DNA from: Isoetes taiwanensis
Lineage: Eukaryota; Streptophyta; Lycopodiopsida; Isoetales; Isoetaceae
Assembly: GCA_021234155.1 (NCBI GenBank)
Contig: JAJEKV010000035.1
Coordinates: forward strand, 7,437,891-7,501,890
Direction: 5' to 3'
DNA length: 64,000 nucleotides
Positions 46,990 to 57,614 of this stretch are shown here, in pieces. Position 1 is the first letter of the stretch. Each line of letters opens with the position of its first letter. The translations under genes were made by a program, and so were the position numbers. The notes under the pieces were generated by a model that saw nothing but the letters and a program-made list of their open reading frames with translations, searched no databases and had not been told where the DNA came from.

Positions 46990-48030
46990 CGTAGGAATGA
47001 TTCGACTTCCAGTCCTATCAACCATCATTTACTGCCATTATTTGCATGTCTCGAAATTCGAGCCATGCAATAATACCATAAATATTCAATATCTTTCTTA
47101 TTTAACCTTTTTTTAAATACTATATGATTTGTGTTTAACCTAAAGATCAATACCAATATGATTCGAATTTAACCTATAATTTAATACCAAGATGCTACGT
47201 AACACTATGTCGATAATTGGGATCATAGAAAAAGACACTCCAAACACTTTTCGAAAAAACCACGTAAGTGCCGACCTCCTACGATTTCCATTTGCACAAA
47301 GTTTGATTTTTTAAGGATTCATCCAATAATTGCAAGCCCGCATTTGATCTCTTGCAACCATTCAAAACTTTGCACCCGTATGTAAGTTCTATAAATGTCT
47401 CCATGACAATTTGGTCTTTTCAAACCTTCCCCAATTTTTAAAACATGTAGTTAACATACAACAGTTTTTAGACAAAACTGAACCCCACAACAATCCTCAT
47501 TAACACTATCCAATCCTATGCACAAGTAGGAAAGAATACCACTCTTTAAGAAAATTGCATTTACCATATGCCATTGATAGACAAACTTTGTGTCATTCAT
47601 GTAACATGCTTATGCTCGTAGTAATCATACTCATTGTGCAAAACAAATATAAATCAACCAAATAACTAGTACCAAGGCAAACAACATCCAAGCTAGATAA
47701 TATACTCAAATATCATTAATACGTTCAAAATGTTCACATTCTACTAATCTAAAAATCCTTCTACTACTATAGTATCCTTCTTTTGATGGCCAACCCCACT
47801 AAAACTCCTTGCCAACATTGTTCAACCTTTTCCCCATGCCTGCCCTACTGCTAGTTCTTTTTGGCACTTTCTCCTTTTTGGTATTGTCCTCCTAATGTCC
47901 TCGCTCTTCCAATGAAATTGTGCCATGTCAGCAAAAAAATGCATCATATCAGCACGGAACCATGGAATATTATGGCCCTTGCATAGGGCTCGGCAAGCCT
48001 TTATCCCGCATAACAACCTACGAGCGACCA
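46990..48030. other. No supported gene
   Basis: AT-rich sequence with short frames only. Confidence 0.35.
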
Positions 48031-48039
48031 TTATATATA

Positions 48040-48160
48040 ACACACAGTCCTATGGTAAGACCCTAACTGCCATGCCCAAGGTCATGTTTTCAACGTCTCG
48101 TTGTGATGATCATTGTAAAGTTAGTGGAGAAGAAGCTACTTATAAAACGAGAGTTCATTG
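48040..48160 (+). repeat. SINE-like head, truncated
   Basis: CCTATGGTAAGACCCTAACT, then CCAAGGTCATGTTTTCAACG and GTAAAGTTAGTGGAGAAGAA, parallel the SINE-like copy at 4641-4760. The TATC tail is missing, so this copy is 3'-truncated. Confidence 0.35.
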
Positions 48161-48360
48161 AAATGTCTATTTATTCAGGTTGATTAGATCTAATATGTGT
48201 ATATAGTATCAGGCATGTAACGCTTTTTGTTCATTTGAAAGACTATATTTTTGCAATTTCCTTACAAAATGCTATGTATCAGACATGCAACCTTTTGTTG
48301 TGTAGTTTTTTTCTATTGCATTGAAATTTTGCTTAAAACATTCAAGTCATATATGCCCCC

Positions 48361-48450
48361 ATGGAGACTCAAACTCAAGCCTTGCTCTGATACCAGATGT
48401 AATGTTCCTAACCCACATGCCCTTAACTAACTGGGCAAAGCCGTCTAGAT
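48361..48450 (-). repeat. tRNA-like or primer-binding-site-like segment
   Basis: On the minus strand the sequence reads TAGTTAAGGGCATGTGG, then TGGTATCAGAGC (48384-48395), then GAGTTTGAGTCTC. TGGTATCAGAGC matches the initiator-methionine tRNA primer-binding site of plant LTR retroelements. The flanking A-box-like and B-box-like words fit a tRNA-derived SINE instead. The two readings cannot be separated here. A (TATC)n run lies at 48551-48566. Confidence 0.3.
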
Positions 48451-48907
48451 ATTTATGAGTAGTCGCTTCTACCCACTATGCCAGTGTCTCGGGGACACCA
48501 AGATCTACTCAAACGGTCTCCTATGGGTCCATTACAAAAATCGTAGCTTTTCTATCTATCTATCTTTCTTTATCAATTGTAAGCGGGAATATATCCCTTC
48601 ATTTCTTGCATCTTTCAACCAAGTACTCGGATCTGCAACTCCCTTTTCAACAATATTTGCATTTATCATCACATTTAAGAGGGGAGCATGGATTGTTTAT
48701 GTGGTCACCTAACGGCCTTTCTCTTATCCAGGCGCTCATGCTGGCGCTTAGCTGCTCTTTTGCTCATAACTCGGGATTCCGGTGTCAGATTCAGGTGTTC
48801 TTGGGCTCGTTGGAAAGCTTATCGAACGAGCTTTTCGTCGGTGTATGATTTGTACGGTGTTTCCCCTGTTTTAGTCGACGGAATCCACCTGACAGTCCCG
48901 GCCCTCT

Positions 48908-49912
48908 ATGGCCACCCCTGACAGCATGCATGCGTTGAAGAAAAGAGCCCGCAATTTGGATACCTCGTCCCCATCAGAGCAGGTATCACAGGCTGAGGCA
49001 ATTAGGGTTGTACAGGAACAGGCCGGTTCCCTCCAGGCTAAGCTGGCAAGCTTGGAGGCATCACGGGACAATTTGCCAGGGGCTGCGCTCAAGAAGCAGC
49101 TTCTCCAACAGAAGGAGCGAATTTCCCTTGTGGAAGTTCGGCTTGGGGATTATGATTGCAGGGGAGCCCAAAAGGCTGATGACCAGATAAGAGAGGAGAT
49201 ACAAGCAACAACGCAGCTAGTCACGGAGATGGGGCACCGCTTGGATAAGGTCCACCAGCAATGGATGGAAGACATGGCGCAAGCACGGGCTGACATGAAG
49301 GGGTTGCTCCAGCAGATTGTACAAGTCACAAGCATGGCTGGTCGGATAGATGCTAAGGAAAAGGATGTGGAAGCGGTGCGGGGCAGGCTCCAATTCCTTG
49401 ATGAAGCAAAGGCAGACAGGCAGGAGATGTCAGGAAGATGCTCACATATAGAGAACCATATGGCCCACTTGCAGCAAGAGATGCAGGACCTCCGAATGGA
49501 GGTGCAACGAGTCCGGAGTACACCACAGTCGTCTGCACCAGCACCCCCCATACCAGAGGCCGAGGTGGCTCAGGGAATCGGCGGTGGTGCCGTGAGGAGC
49601 AAGACATCCGTGCACGCCCGCCTCAACCTTATTGTGCGGGGATTGCCGGAGGAGCAAGGCGAGGATTTGCCAGGTAAGCTTACCACCCTGGTACTTGCAA
49701 AGCTCCAATTACAGTATTTGGTTATCAAGAGTCCAATCAGGGTCGGAGGACCGAGCATGAGACCTCGGCTAGTTAAGTTTGCAGTCTTGGATTGGGAGGC
49801 AAAATCTTTGTTGTTGCAACGCACCGCCGCTGGAAAGGTGCGTCCATATACACGGATCCGGATCTCACGCCACCGCAACAACGGGAAAGAAGCCAAGAGT
49901 TGGTCAAGATAA
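48908..49912 (+). CDS. LINE ORF1 protein, intact frame
   Basis: An intact 334-residue frame starting MATPDSMHALKKRARN. Residues 15-215 are heptad-rich coiled coil (for example LQAKLASLEASRDN, QEMQDLRMEVQRVR). After a Pro/Ser linker comes a folded module with LNLIVRGLPEE and the basic end TRIRISRHRNN, the layout of L1-type ORF1 RNA-binding proteins (coiled coil, RRM-like, C-terminal domain). Such proteins bind element RNA in the ribonucleoprotein. The frame is unbroken while ORF2 is not, although the end (KEAKSWSR) may be cut short by a frameshift, since the next frame stays open to 50084. Confidence 0.75.
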   Translation: MATPDSMHALKKRARNLDTSSPSEQVSQAEAIRVVQEQAGSLQAKLASLEASRDNLPGAALKKQLLQQKERISLVEVRLGDYDCRGAQKADDQIREEIQATTQLVTEMGHRLDKVHQQWMEDMAQARADMKGLLQQIVQVTSMAGRIDAKEKDVEAVRGRLQFLDEAKADRQEMSGRCSHIENHMAHLQQEMQDLRMEVQRVRSTPQSSAPAPPIPEAEVAQGIGGGAVRSKTSVHARLNLIVRGLPEEQGEDLPGKLTTLVLAKLQLQYLVIKSPIRVGGPSMRPRLVKFAVLDWEAKSLLLQRTAAGKVRPYTRIRISRHRNNGKEAKSWSR

Positions 49913-49924
49913 GAGATTCGACAA

Positions 49925-52900
49925 TTTCGGAGGGGCTGCTGGTTTGGTTAATGGCAAGATGAAGGTATATGTGCCTCCTCGCCGAGCGATTGAGGCAAAG
50001 ATTCCCCTGAACAACCTGCGTCGCCGCAGGCCGGAAGCAGTCCGGGGGCATCGGCCGCCGCAGGCGGGGAGGGGGGCGGATTGAGGCCTTCCACCACTGC
50101 AGCACATCCATCAGGGTCCCGTGAGCAGGCTGCCCGAGTTATTCCAACCCGCAGCCGGCGCCCTCGAGGCACTCGAGATGGGTCCACGGCCCTTGATCGG
50201 CATAGGGAAAGTGTCTTCGCATTCTTTCCCGGAATTGTAGGGCTTCCCGTGGCGAAGGGCGATGGCTTGAATGGGATCGCGGCGGACATGGACATCGTCT
50301 TCTGCGGGGAGACATGGGAGTATGAAGGGCATCGATTGCCGGACATTCGAGGATATCGGCATTTCTCACTTGCTAATGAGCGCCATGGCGACGCTGGTGC
50401 GGTGGAGTGGCTTGCTACTTTAGGGATGCCTTAGCATGCAAGATCACACTTGTAAGTCCGATGCATTTAATCGCTACATGTGGGTAATGGTATTAGAGCC
50501 CGATCATGTACCATTGTTTCTTGCTAGTTTGCTACATTCCCCATCATGGGCTCTAAGTTCTACCGGTACATGATGCGGAACCACGGATGTCCAGATGCCG
50601 TATAGGGATCTGTATGATGACATAGACCGCTATAGACAGCAGGGACAGGTGTTTTTGCTTGGAGATTTCAATGCTCGTCGACGCGATTGCGGTGCGGTGA
50701 CCTTCCAAGGTGACGATAATGCTGATCCGCTTTGGCTTGGAGAGGTACCGCTATTCAAAGATACACGGCACTCCCGGGATATGGTGGCTAGACCATTTGG
50801 CGGGGCGGCTGGTCCGGCTCCGCCGCGGTTTTTGACATGGTAATTTGTAATGGTATGCAGCGATGGCCACACTCAGGGGGTGTTACTTGCAGGAGTGATA
50901 GGCAGGATGGGGGAGCTAGTGTGTTGGATTACCTTCTCGCTCCTGTAGCAGCACTTGACATGGTTACACACTTCTCCATTGGCACAAGCACAGGGGATGA
51001 GGAGGCTTTGTCAGATCATTACCCGCTTTATGTCACGCTGAATTGGGAGCACTCAATAGTGGAGACACCGCAAAGGGGGCATGGAGGGTTACCATCCCAT
51101 CCCGCCTATCGAAGCGGGGCAAGATGAATCTGTGTTGGTGCGGGAGTTACAGGGGTTTGATAGCTTCTACACACTGCAAGACAGGTGTGCATGGCTGGTG
51201 AGGGCGCTGCTTGCAGCTGCTGAGGCTTCCTTTGCAGTGAAGGGCCCTCCAAGGAGGGACACCGCACATTTTCCTGAGAACCCGTGGTTTGATGCTGATT
51301 GCAAGGCTCTAAAGAGCCAGTTGCGCTTGGTCATAGATCCATTGCGACCCACAGGCCCCGCAAGACTATAAGATCTTCCTAAAAGCCAAGAAGGGGAGAT
51401 ACATGGCGTAAAACCCGGGAGGCGCTGTTTGACATGCTTATGGCGAGCCAAAAGCTTTTGGCGTAAGGTGTTATACAAGAAGCGCCCGGGTGGTCGGTAA
51501 TGTCGGTGTGGAGCAATGGATGCACCGCTGCGGGAGTTATATGACCCCCCCGTGAGCTAATGCCGTGGTCCCGGATCAGGTAGGAGAGGTGTCTTTGCAG
51601 CTCACGCGGGAGGATGTCCAGCAGGGGTCTCGGGCATCCGGGAATGGCAAGGCAAAGGATTTGCTGGGGCTGTAGGTCTGAGCTGTTGAAGTGGGGTGGC
51701 CCATCTATGGTAGGGCCCCCGGCGGTGATCATTAACCGTGCTCGGCGAGGGCCTCCCCGTGAGTGGATGGTTAGTAAGGTTGTTCCCTGCTCATAAAGCC
51801 GGGTAATCTGATGATGAGGGCGAATTACCGGATGATTATGGTAAGCTCGCCGCTTGCAAAGCTCCCGGCGGGGGTGGTGGAGAAGAAACTCACTAAGTGG
51901 GCCGAGGAGGCAGGGTGGGCAATTGGCCGGGCGGGGCTTTTCGCCCGGCTCACTCCACGATCGACCATATCTTCACTTTGAGAGTGTTGATGGAGGCAAG
52001 CCGCAATCGCGCGACAGGACTTGTATTGCCGCTTTGTAGATTTTAAGACCGCATATGATACCGCCCCCCGGAGACATCTTTGGGCGTAGGTTGCAAGAAT
52101 TGGCGAAGTTCCACAGAGTTGCGTAATGTGGTGCACCAGCTTTATGATGGGATTTATCTTTTACGCGCCTTATGAAGATCGGTGGGTAGCTAGCACTATG
52201 GGAGTTAAGCAGGGCTGCCCGTTGTCTCCAACGCTTTTTGGGTTGTACATTGATAGCTTGGAGACGTGGATGCAGCACCATGGGGGAGCCGGGGTGCAAT
52301 TATCGATCGCGACCTCGTGGGCGATTTACTATGCGGATGATGTAGCTTTGCTAGCCCACACGGCCAGCAGTATGCAGCAGCATTTGGATGCCCTCAGTGG
52401 GTTCTGTGGGGCAACGGGAATGACAGTGAACTTGCACAAAACTAAGCTTCTCACGATCCTGTCCTCGCAACACCCTATCCCGGAGTTATATTACAGGGGA
52501 CAGGAAGTGGAGATGGTGCGGAGCTTCAAGTATCTGGGAATTGATTTCACTACTAACATGCTGTGGGATGAGTGTGTGGAGAGGAGAGCCAGTGCAGGCT
52601 GGAAGGTTTTATATGCGCAAAAACGCAGCGTGTTGCCGGATAGATCTCTGTGGATCGGGCGAGGAGAGCACACACTTTTAGAGCTTTGGTCGAGCCAGTC
52701 TTTGCTATATGGGGTGGAGGTTTGGGGCCCAGCAGTTAGCAAAAATACATGGGATAGGTTGAAAAGGGTGCAGAAAGCTTTCTTGACATATAGCTTGGGA
52801 GTGAAGGACACCGCATCGCATCGACATTTTGTTGTATGAGGCGGGGTTCTCGCCTTTACTGACGATTCGCTATGCGTGAGCATCTTACTTGCTTCCATAA

Positions 52901-53531
52901 GGTGGATGGGATGGATGAGCATCGCTTGCCCCACAGCCAGTGTGTTGTTAAGCGGAGGCCCCCCCGGGCCGGAAGAGGGTATGGCACGAAGCAGCATCGT
53001 AAGGGATGGTTTAGGAGGTGGTCTATGGATTACCAACGGATGGTGGCACCGGCGATTCCGATGCTGAGAATGGGCAATTGGATGCGGGCTATGCTGCCAC
53101 CCCCGTGGGATGCCTGTACTCTTGCAAAGCCAAGGCGAGCACTATCACGCTTCAGTTAATCCGGCCTTGAGCATGGACCCCATCGGTACTTGAAAGCACA
53201 CATCTCAGTGAAGAAACGGAGAGCTATTGCTGCCATAAGGACGGGTTCCCATTACCTCGAAATTTAAAACATTTGGGGGTTGAATGGCGGGCACGGGATC
53301 CCCAGGGAGGAAAGGATATGTCAGTGTTGTGAGATGCACGTGATAGAGGATGAGCACCATGCCCTCCAGCGATGCCCATCATATGCCCATGTCCGAGCAG
53401 TGCACACTGATCTTAGATGCTCTGACACACCGCTACATCAGTTACTTGCATCACCTATGGTAGCGCGGCTGGGAGCTTACATCCTGCAGATTTCGGCCGT
53501 CAGACTTGCTCTTCTGGGGCATGGTATTTGA
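49925..53531 (+). pseudogene. LINE ORF2 (endonuclease and reverse transcriptase), frameshifted
   Basis: Domain blocks in order. Endonuclease: MDIVFCGETWEYEGH near 50290, VFLLGDFNARRRDCG near 50650 and EEALSDHYPLYVTL near 51000. Reverse transcriptase: RFVDFKTAYDTAP near 52035, MGVKQGCPLSPTLFGLYID (52198-52254) and YYADDVALL with YADD codons at 52330-52341, then MTVNLHKTKLL. A thumb region follows to 52839, and a C-terminal zinc motif CQCCEMHVIEDEHHALQRCP is at 53310-53375. The catalytic Asp pair of the RT is intact. At least six frame changes and several stops separate the blocks. The enzyme class nicks DNA and reverse-transcribes element RNA in place. Confidence 0.8.
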
Positions 53532-53724
53532 GAGCCTACTGCTAGGGTTTTTCCTCCCAAGTGGGGGTTTTTTCATCCCGGTAGTAGGGTTCTACTGTAC
53601 AGTTACATTGTTTGTTTTTGGTGTTGGGGTTTTTGGCTTTTTTGCCTGTTCTCTGCATGTACCGTCTCATAGGCCTTTGGCCTCCGTGGACGTTAAAATA
53701 AACTTCCTTCCTTCCTTCCTTCCT

Positions 53725-54165
53725 AATTCCGATGGTCTCATATCACTGCCTTTTCTATTTCAGGGGAGGTCAGATCAACAAATACTTGCATCTATCTTGC
53801 TATGAGGTATGCAACAAAATGGAGAATTGCAGGTAACATTTCCACAGAAAGATTTCAACTGTCATTCATTTGTCATTGCAAGAAATCATAGCACTAAGCT
53901 GCATCTTTTCTTTATCATTTAAGTGGCAACTGTGTCCCTTCATTGCTTGCCAGTTTCTATAACAAGGCATGTCCCTTCCTTTCTTGCCAGTTTCTTTCAA
54001 TCAAGCAGTCTTTGTCTTTATCATCATAGCAATCTATGCATTTATCGTCACATTTAAAAGGGAAGCATAGATGGTTTATGTAATTCTGATTCTGATGGAC
54101 TCATGTCGGTGCCTTTTTCTTCCAGGAGAGGGCAAACCAATAGATTCATTTTATGAACTACTTTA
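53725..54165. repeat. Direct repeat flanking the LINE
   Basis: Phrases of the LINE's host sequence recur about 330-360 bases apart: GATGGTCTCATATCACTGCC near 53732 and GATGGACTCATGTCGGTGCC near 54093; CAGGGGAGGTCAGATCAAC near 53761 and CAGGAGAGGGCAAACCAAT near 54123. The host sequence was therefore already a tandem array before insertion. Confidence 0.5.
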
Positions 54166-54186
54166 TTTGTGTTCCAAGTTTGTCCC

Positions 54187-54624
54187 TCCCTATGCATGGT
54201 TTTTATCATGTCTAGAAATACACTCAAGCTCAACAAAAGATTGAACAAAGCCGCCCGATATCAATACCAAAGGAGAGCCGAACAAACTGCCGCAAAAACA
54301 AAAGAAGAACATCAACAAAGGTTGGACGAGCTCGCACAGTATCAACATGAAAGGAGAGCCCGACCATCTACATACAAAATAGCAATGACGTTTGCAATCA
54401 CTCAAGTAGACCGACACCATTGCAGGCCACTCAATAGGGAATGCATACACTGTGGGGCATTTGCATTCGAAGACGAAGGTACAAATTGTTCCTATGATCG
54501 ACAAATCAAGTTGGATTCAGTACAACCAATGCCCAATCTCATTCATAGTTTATTGAGCCATCAACACCCAAAAAGCAAGAACTTCCACTTCATCAGGGCC
54601 TACAATAGTGCTCTTGCCTTCTGA
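54187..54624 (+). pseudogene. Helitron-like replicase/helicase, N-terminal fragment
   Basis: An open frame with a basic N-terminus of repeating QYQRRAEQ / QYQHERRAR type. It then has the Helitron N-terminal domain pattern: NRECIHCGAFAFEDE (zinc-type Cys pair), KLDSVQPMPNLIHSLL, and the hallmark NFHFIRAYNSALAF, where the frame stops. In full proteins this domain precedes the HUH Rep nuclease and a Pif1 helicase; neither is present here, so it is a captured or truncated piece. The change at CSYDRQIKLD (CC-GK expected) also suggests decay. Confidence 0.7.
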
Positions 54625-55084
54625 GTGTTAAGAATGGATTGATCATCCATGGAGACGAGCAAAAAAGTGCCATCTGCAAAATGGCCATTTAGCAGCTGAT
54701 CAACACAGGGATTCTGAGGAAGCTTGAGCCCCTGAATAATATTAGAATTTTTGAACTAGGAAAATTTTTTGCTTATATTCTTAATCAGGGGTCACCTTTT
54801 CTAATAGCCATAACATCACTTTTATATTTGCTTTCATATTGTGATCTTTTGAATCCAAAAGTCTCGGCACTGGCAATTCAAAAAGTCACAATGAGCTTGA
54901 CCATTCCTCGTTGCAGTCAAAGCCCAGAGTTCAAAATGGATTCTATATCGCGTACCTCACGTGATAGAGATTTTAATATGCTATTTTATCGCCTTTTTGC
55001 CTATTGACTTTCTCATTCCATTGTTAATTCACAACCATATATCACAATCCTGTATATGAAGAAGATGTGATGGAATATCTTTAA

Positions 55085-55170
55085 CAAGTATTGGTAGTGC
55101 ATTTGGCAAAGCTACGTGAGAGCTAGAAGGTTGCTAGTTGAAACTCTGCCTTGTGCAACTACACTTTTTC
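55085..55170 (+). repeat. tRNA-like (SINE head) segment
   Basis: TTGGTAGTGCATTTGGCAAA and AGTTGAAACTCTGCC resemble A and B boxes. It ends at the MITE-like hairpin. Weak evidence. Confidence 0.25.
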
Positions 55171-55174
55171 ATCC

Positions 55175-55246
55175 GTGTGACGACCATTTTTTGTATATGT
55201 GAGTAAAATACTCGTATAATATAAATATTGCGTATGGTCGTCGCAC
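55175..55246. mobile_element. 72-bp MITE-like hairpin with 5-bp target duplication, copy 1
   Basis: Terminal inverted repeats GTGTGACGACCAT and ATGGTCGTCGCAC (12 of 13 match) enclose an AT-rich centre with an inner palindrome (GAGTAAAATACTC). The element is flanked directly by CATCC on both sides (55170-55174 and 55247-55251). A second copy lies at 58454-58524. Very short; it codes for nothing. Confidence 0.6.
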
Positions 55247-55319
55247 CATCCCCTTCCTACGATGGCGACGAGTTCTTGGAGCTAGAGCCGGGGTACTTGA
55301 ACTTGGCTTATCTGGGTAA

Positions 55320-56350
55320 CATCAGCAAAACTCCATGATTTTATCAGGAGCATGTGTCAGATTCTCAGCAAACTCCCAGGTTCTATCACTTAGTGAGTAA
55401 CCTTCCCAATCGACAAAGTAATACAATCGCCGACGTAAAAAATTGGAGTCCAAAGTCTCTGTAATCTTGAACTCTTCGTGATAAGCAATTTCCACTGGTG
55501 GTGGCGGTGGAGGAACGTGATCCCCGAAAAAATTAACTATGTAGGGTTCCAACAGTGAAATATGAAAAACTAGATGGAGACGAACAATTGGAGGGAGCTT
55601 GAGCCAGAATGCCACATCGCTGATCTGAATCGTGATCCGATAAGGATCAAGGTGATGATTGTCAAGCTTGTTGCATGGGACATGAGGTAGGGAGCTCTCC
55701 ATGAAGAAGCCAGACAAAGTCGCCAACATAAAATGTAGAAGTTTTCTACTAATGTAAATCGACATAATACTAATAGCACTCCCGTTTTTGGAAAAGATAG
55801 TGCTTTAAGATCTGATTAAAGAGTCTGGAGTTTCTCAAGTCAAGACTCGATATTAGGATTGACAGTGTCACTGTAGCTGGCCAAAGTTCAGAAAGAATGG
55901 CATCTGGCGAGTGGAAGTATAGACTGCTTTATTATAAGCAAACACTAGATGAATTGGGGTCCACGATCACTGACAATAGTGTCTGGCAGTCTATGAAGTC
56001 TGACTACTTCATGAAGGAAAAGATTAGTTGTTTCTTCACTGTTGATGGTGATATTGAAGTGAATAAAATGAGTCATCTTAGAGAAGCGATCAACAACAAC
56101 CACGATGGCATCATATCCCCGAGGGAGTGGCAACTTCAGATTAAAGTCCACAGGAATACTCTTTTAAGGTCCATCTGGAATAGGCAGTGGCTGAAGAAGA
56201 CCATAAGGAAGATGTTTTGGAACCTTCGCTCGACAACAGATATCACAAAATTGAATAAAAGCCTCGACAGAACGATGAAACCCGCCCCCAATACTCTCGA
56301 CTAATAAGTTCAAGAGTCTTGGCTACCCCAAAATGTCTGCCGTAGGCGAG
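55320..56350 (-). pseudogene. Ty3/gypsy integrase plus chromodomain, internally deleted
   Basis: On the minus strand: KTLELISREYW and FIQFCDICCRAK (zinc-binding domain, 56200-56330), then GLLQPLPIPDGP. The catalytic core DFNLKLPLPRGYDAIVVVVD and RLPDTIVSDRGPQFI follows (55930-56150). Directly after comes FAYNKAVYTSTRQMPFF, so about 70 residues including the catalytic Glu region are deleted relative to the copy at 60.5-61.1 kb. Next come the GPY/F module (LDPYRITIQI, LKLPPIVRLHLVFHISLLEP) and a chromodomain (YYFVDWEGYSLSDRTWEFAE) at 55322-55680. Chromodomains of chromoviruses target histone marks. A TAG follows GPQFI. Confidence 0.8.
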
Positions 56351-56359
56351 TCATGATAA

Positions 56360-57420
56360 GCCTAGAGTGTTAAAACAGGAATCGGTAGTCGAGAACCTAG
56401 TTGCCGATGATAAACTTGTTGAATCAGTTTGAATATAACAAGAAAATGACATTGCAAAATAGAATGATTGATAATTATACTAAAGACTGATGTTTATGTG
56501 CCGACATCTAAAGGGAATAGGTTTCCTTATCCCAATTAAAACTATTATGTGTTCAGTGGTTAATTTTTAGTAGTTATTGAAATACTAAGTAGAAATCAAA
56601 TGTGTAAGGTGTGGTGAAAACCATAAGTTCAAATATCCAATATACAATAAGTTTGCATTGAGAAAATTGCATTGACAATTTGTGAAGCATTGAAGTTTTT
56701 TTGTCTGGAAATTTTCAATTTGGTATCAGATAATTGCTCACAATGTCTAGCAGGTTTGGAGCATCAGTACTGAATTTTTTTTTAACTAGATAGAATTTCT
56801 TTGCAAATAGATTTATGCTTTGAAACAAGCACAAGTAACCTTTTTAGCAATTTTTTAATAGATATCTATGGCTTAAGGATTCAAAATGTCAACAATGAAA
56901 TAAGTTACCCGACCACAAGTATATGTCTTCCAGATGATCAATTCAATGCCCAAAATGCTCTATTTACCTGTATACATTCATCTTGTTTTTATACTTTATT
57001 GATTCGGCCGCTAAGCCGGACTGCCTATCCACCTGTGCACTGAGAAGATAAATCTTTGAAATCCAAAAAATGAGGGCATGAAGAAGCTTCTACAGAAACA
57101 GGAACCTAGATAGGAGCAGGAGCAGGAGTAAGAGCAGGAGCTAGGACGTCATCTAAAACATGGTCCAAATCTCGGGCATGAACTAGAGCAGGAAACAGGA
57201 ACTGGAATGTCAGCAAGAACAGCATCAAGATCCCACGATACTGCACGGACTGAAGTAGATGTTGCTGTAGAGGTCTGAACTGCAGATTACAGATTGAATG
57301 TTGTAGAGGTCTGAACTGCAGATGAATTGGAACTAGGGCTAGAACCAACAAACCAAAAAGATCTGATGTGCCAATAAATCTGTGGGTTATATAACTCGAG
57401 CCAGGGCAGGCCCAAGACTA
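56360..57420. other. No supported gene
   Basis: AT-rich. A GGAGCAGGAGCAGGAGTAAG-type short repeat is at 57113-57140, and AGAGGTCTGAACTGCAGAT is duplicated near 57270 and 57305. No domain seen. Confidence 0.35.
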
Positions 57421-57432
57421 TTGGTGCAAATG

Positions 57433-57614
57433 ATAGATAGATAGATAGATAGTATTTTAACGTCACGCCACTAGGCAGCATTCAACTGGACATGTGAAAC
57501 CACTTTACATTGCGTCTGTGGGTTTTGACACCCAACAGTGCAGAGTGCGATTCTGGGCAGTCTCGAACTCGAGACCTATAGTTGCTAGACCTAGTGTGTT
57601 ACCACTAGACTAAA
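57433..57614 (-). mobile_element. tRNA-derived SINE with 8-bp target-site duplication
   Basis: Minus strand, 182 bp. An A box (TAGTCTAGTGGTAACACAC) is followed 30 bases later by a B box (TCTCGAGTTCGAGACTGCC). The body is tRNA-unrelated (CTGTTGGGTGTCAAAACCCA), and there is a terminal (TATC)n tail. TGCAAATG flanks it on both sides (57425-57432 and 57615-57622), a direct sign of retroposition. It would be transcribed by RNA polymerase III and moved by a LINE enzyme, as known for SINEs. Confidence 0.75.

Larger units (their letters stand above)
48703..53724 (+). mobile_element. Non-LTR retrotransposon (LINE), nearly full length
   Basis: The order is 5' leader, ORF1 with coiled coil and RNA-binding-like domain (48908-49912), apurinic-like endonuclease, reverse transcriptase, and a CCHC-type C-terminal zinc motif, ending in a (CTTC)n tail at 53702-53724. 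The edges are inferred from the flanks. 48600-48702 followed by 53725-53780 together match the unbroken stretch 53960-54125 (CATTTAAGAGGGGAGCATGG versus CATTTAAAAGGGAAGCATAG, then TTTATGT, then GATGGTCTCATATC versus GATGGACTCATGTC), which acts as an empty-site paralogue. ORF2 is frameshifted in many places, so the copy cannot move by itself. Confidence 0.8.

Noticed and set aside
57113-57351. Minus-strand frame with Pro/Ala repeats (APALTPAPAPI)
   Set aside because: Arises from a short GGAGCAGGA simple repeat; no other support.
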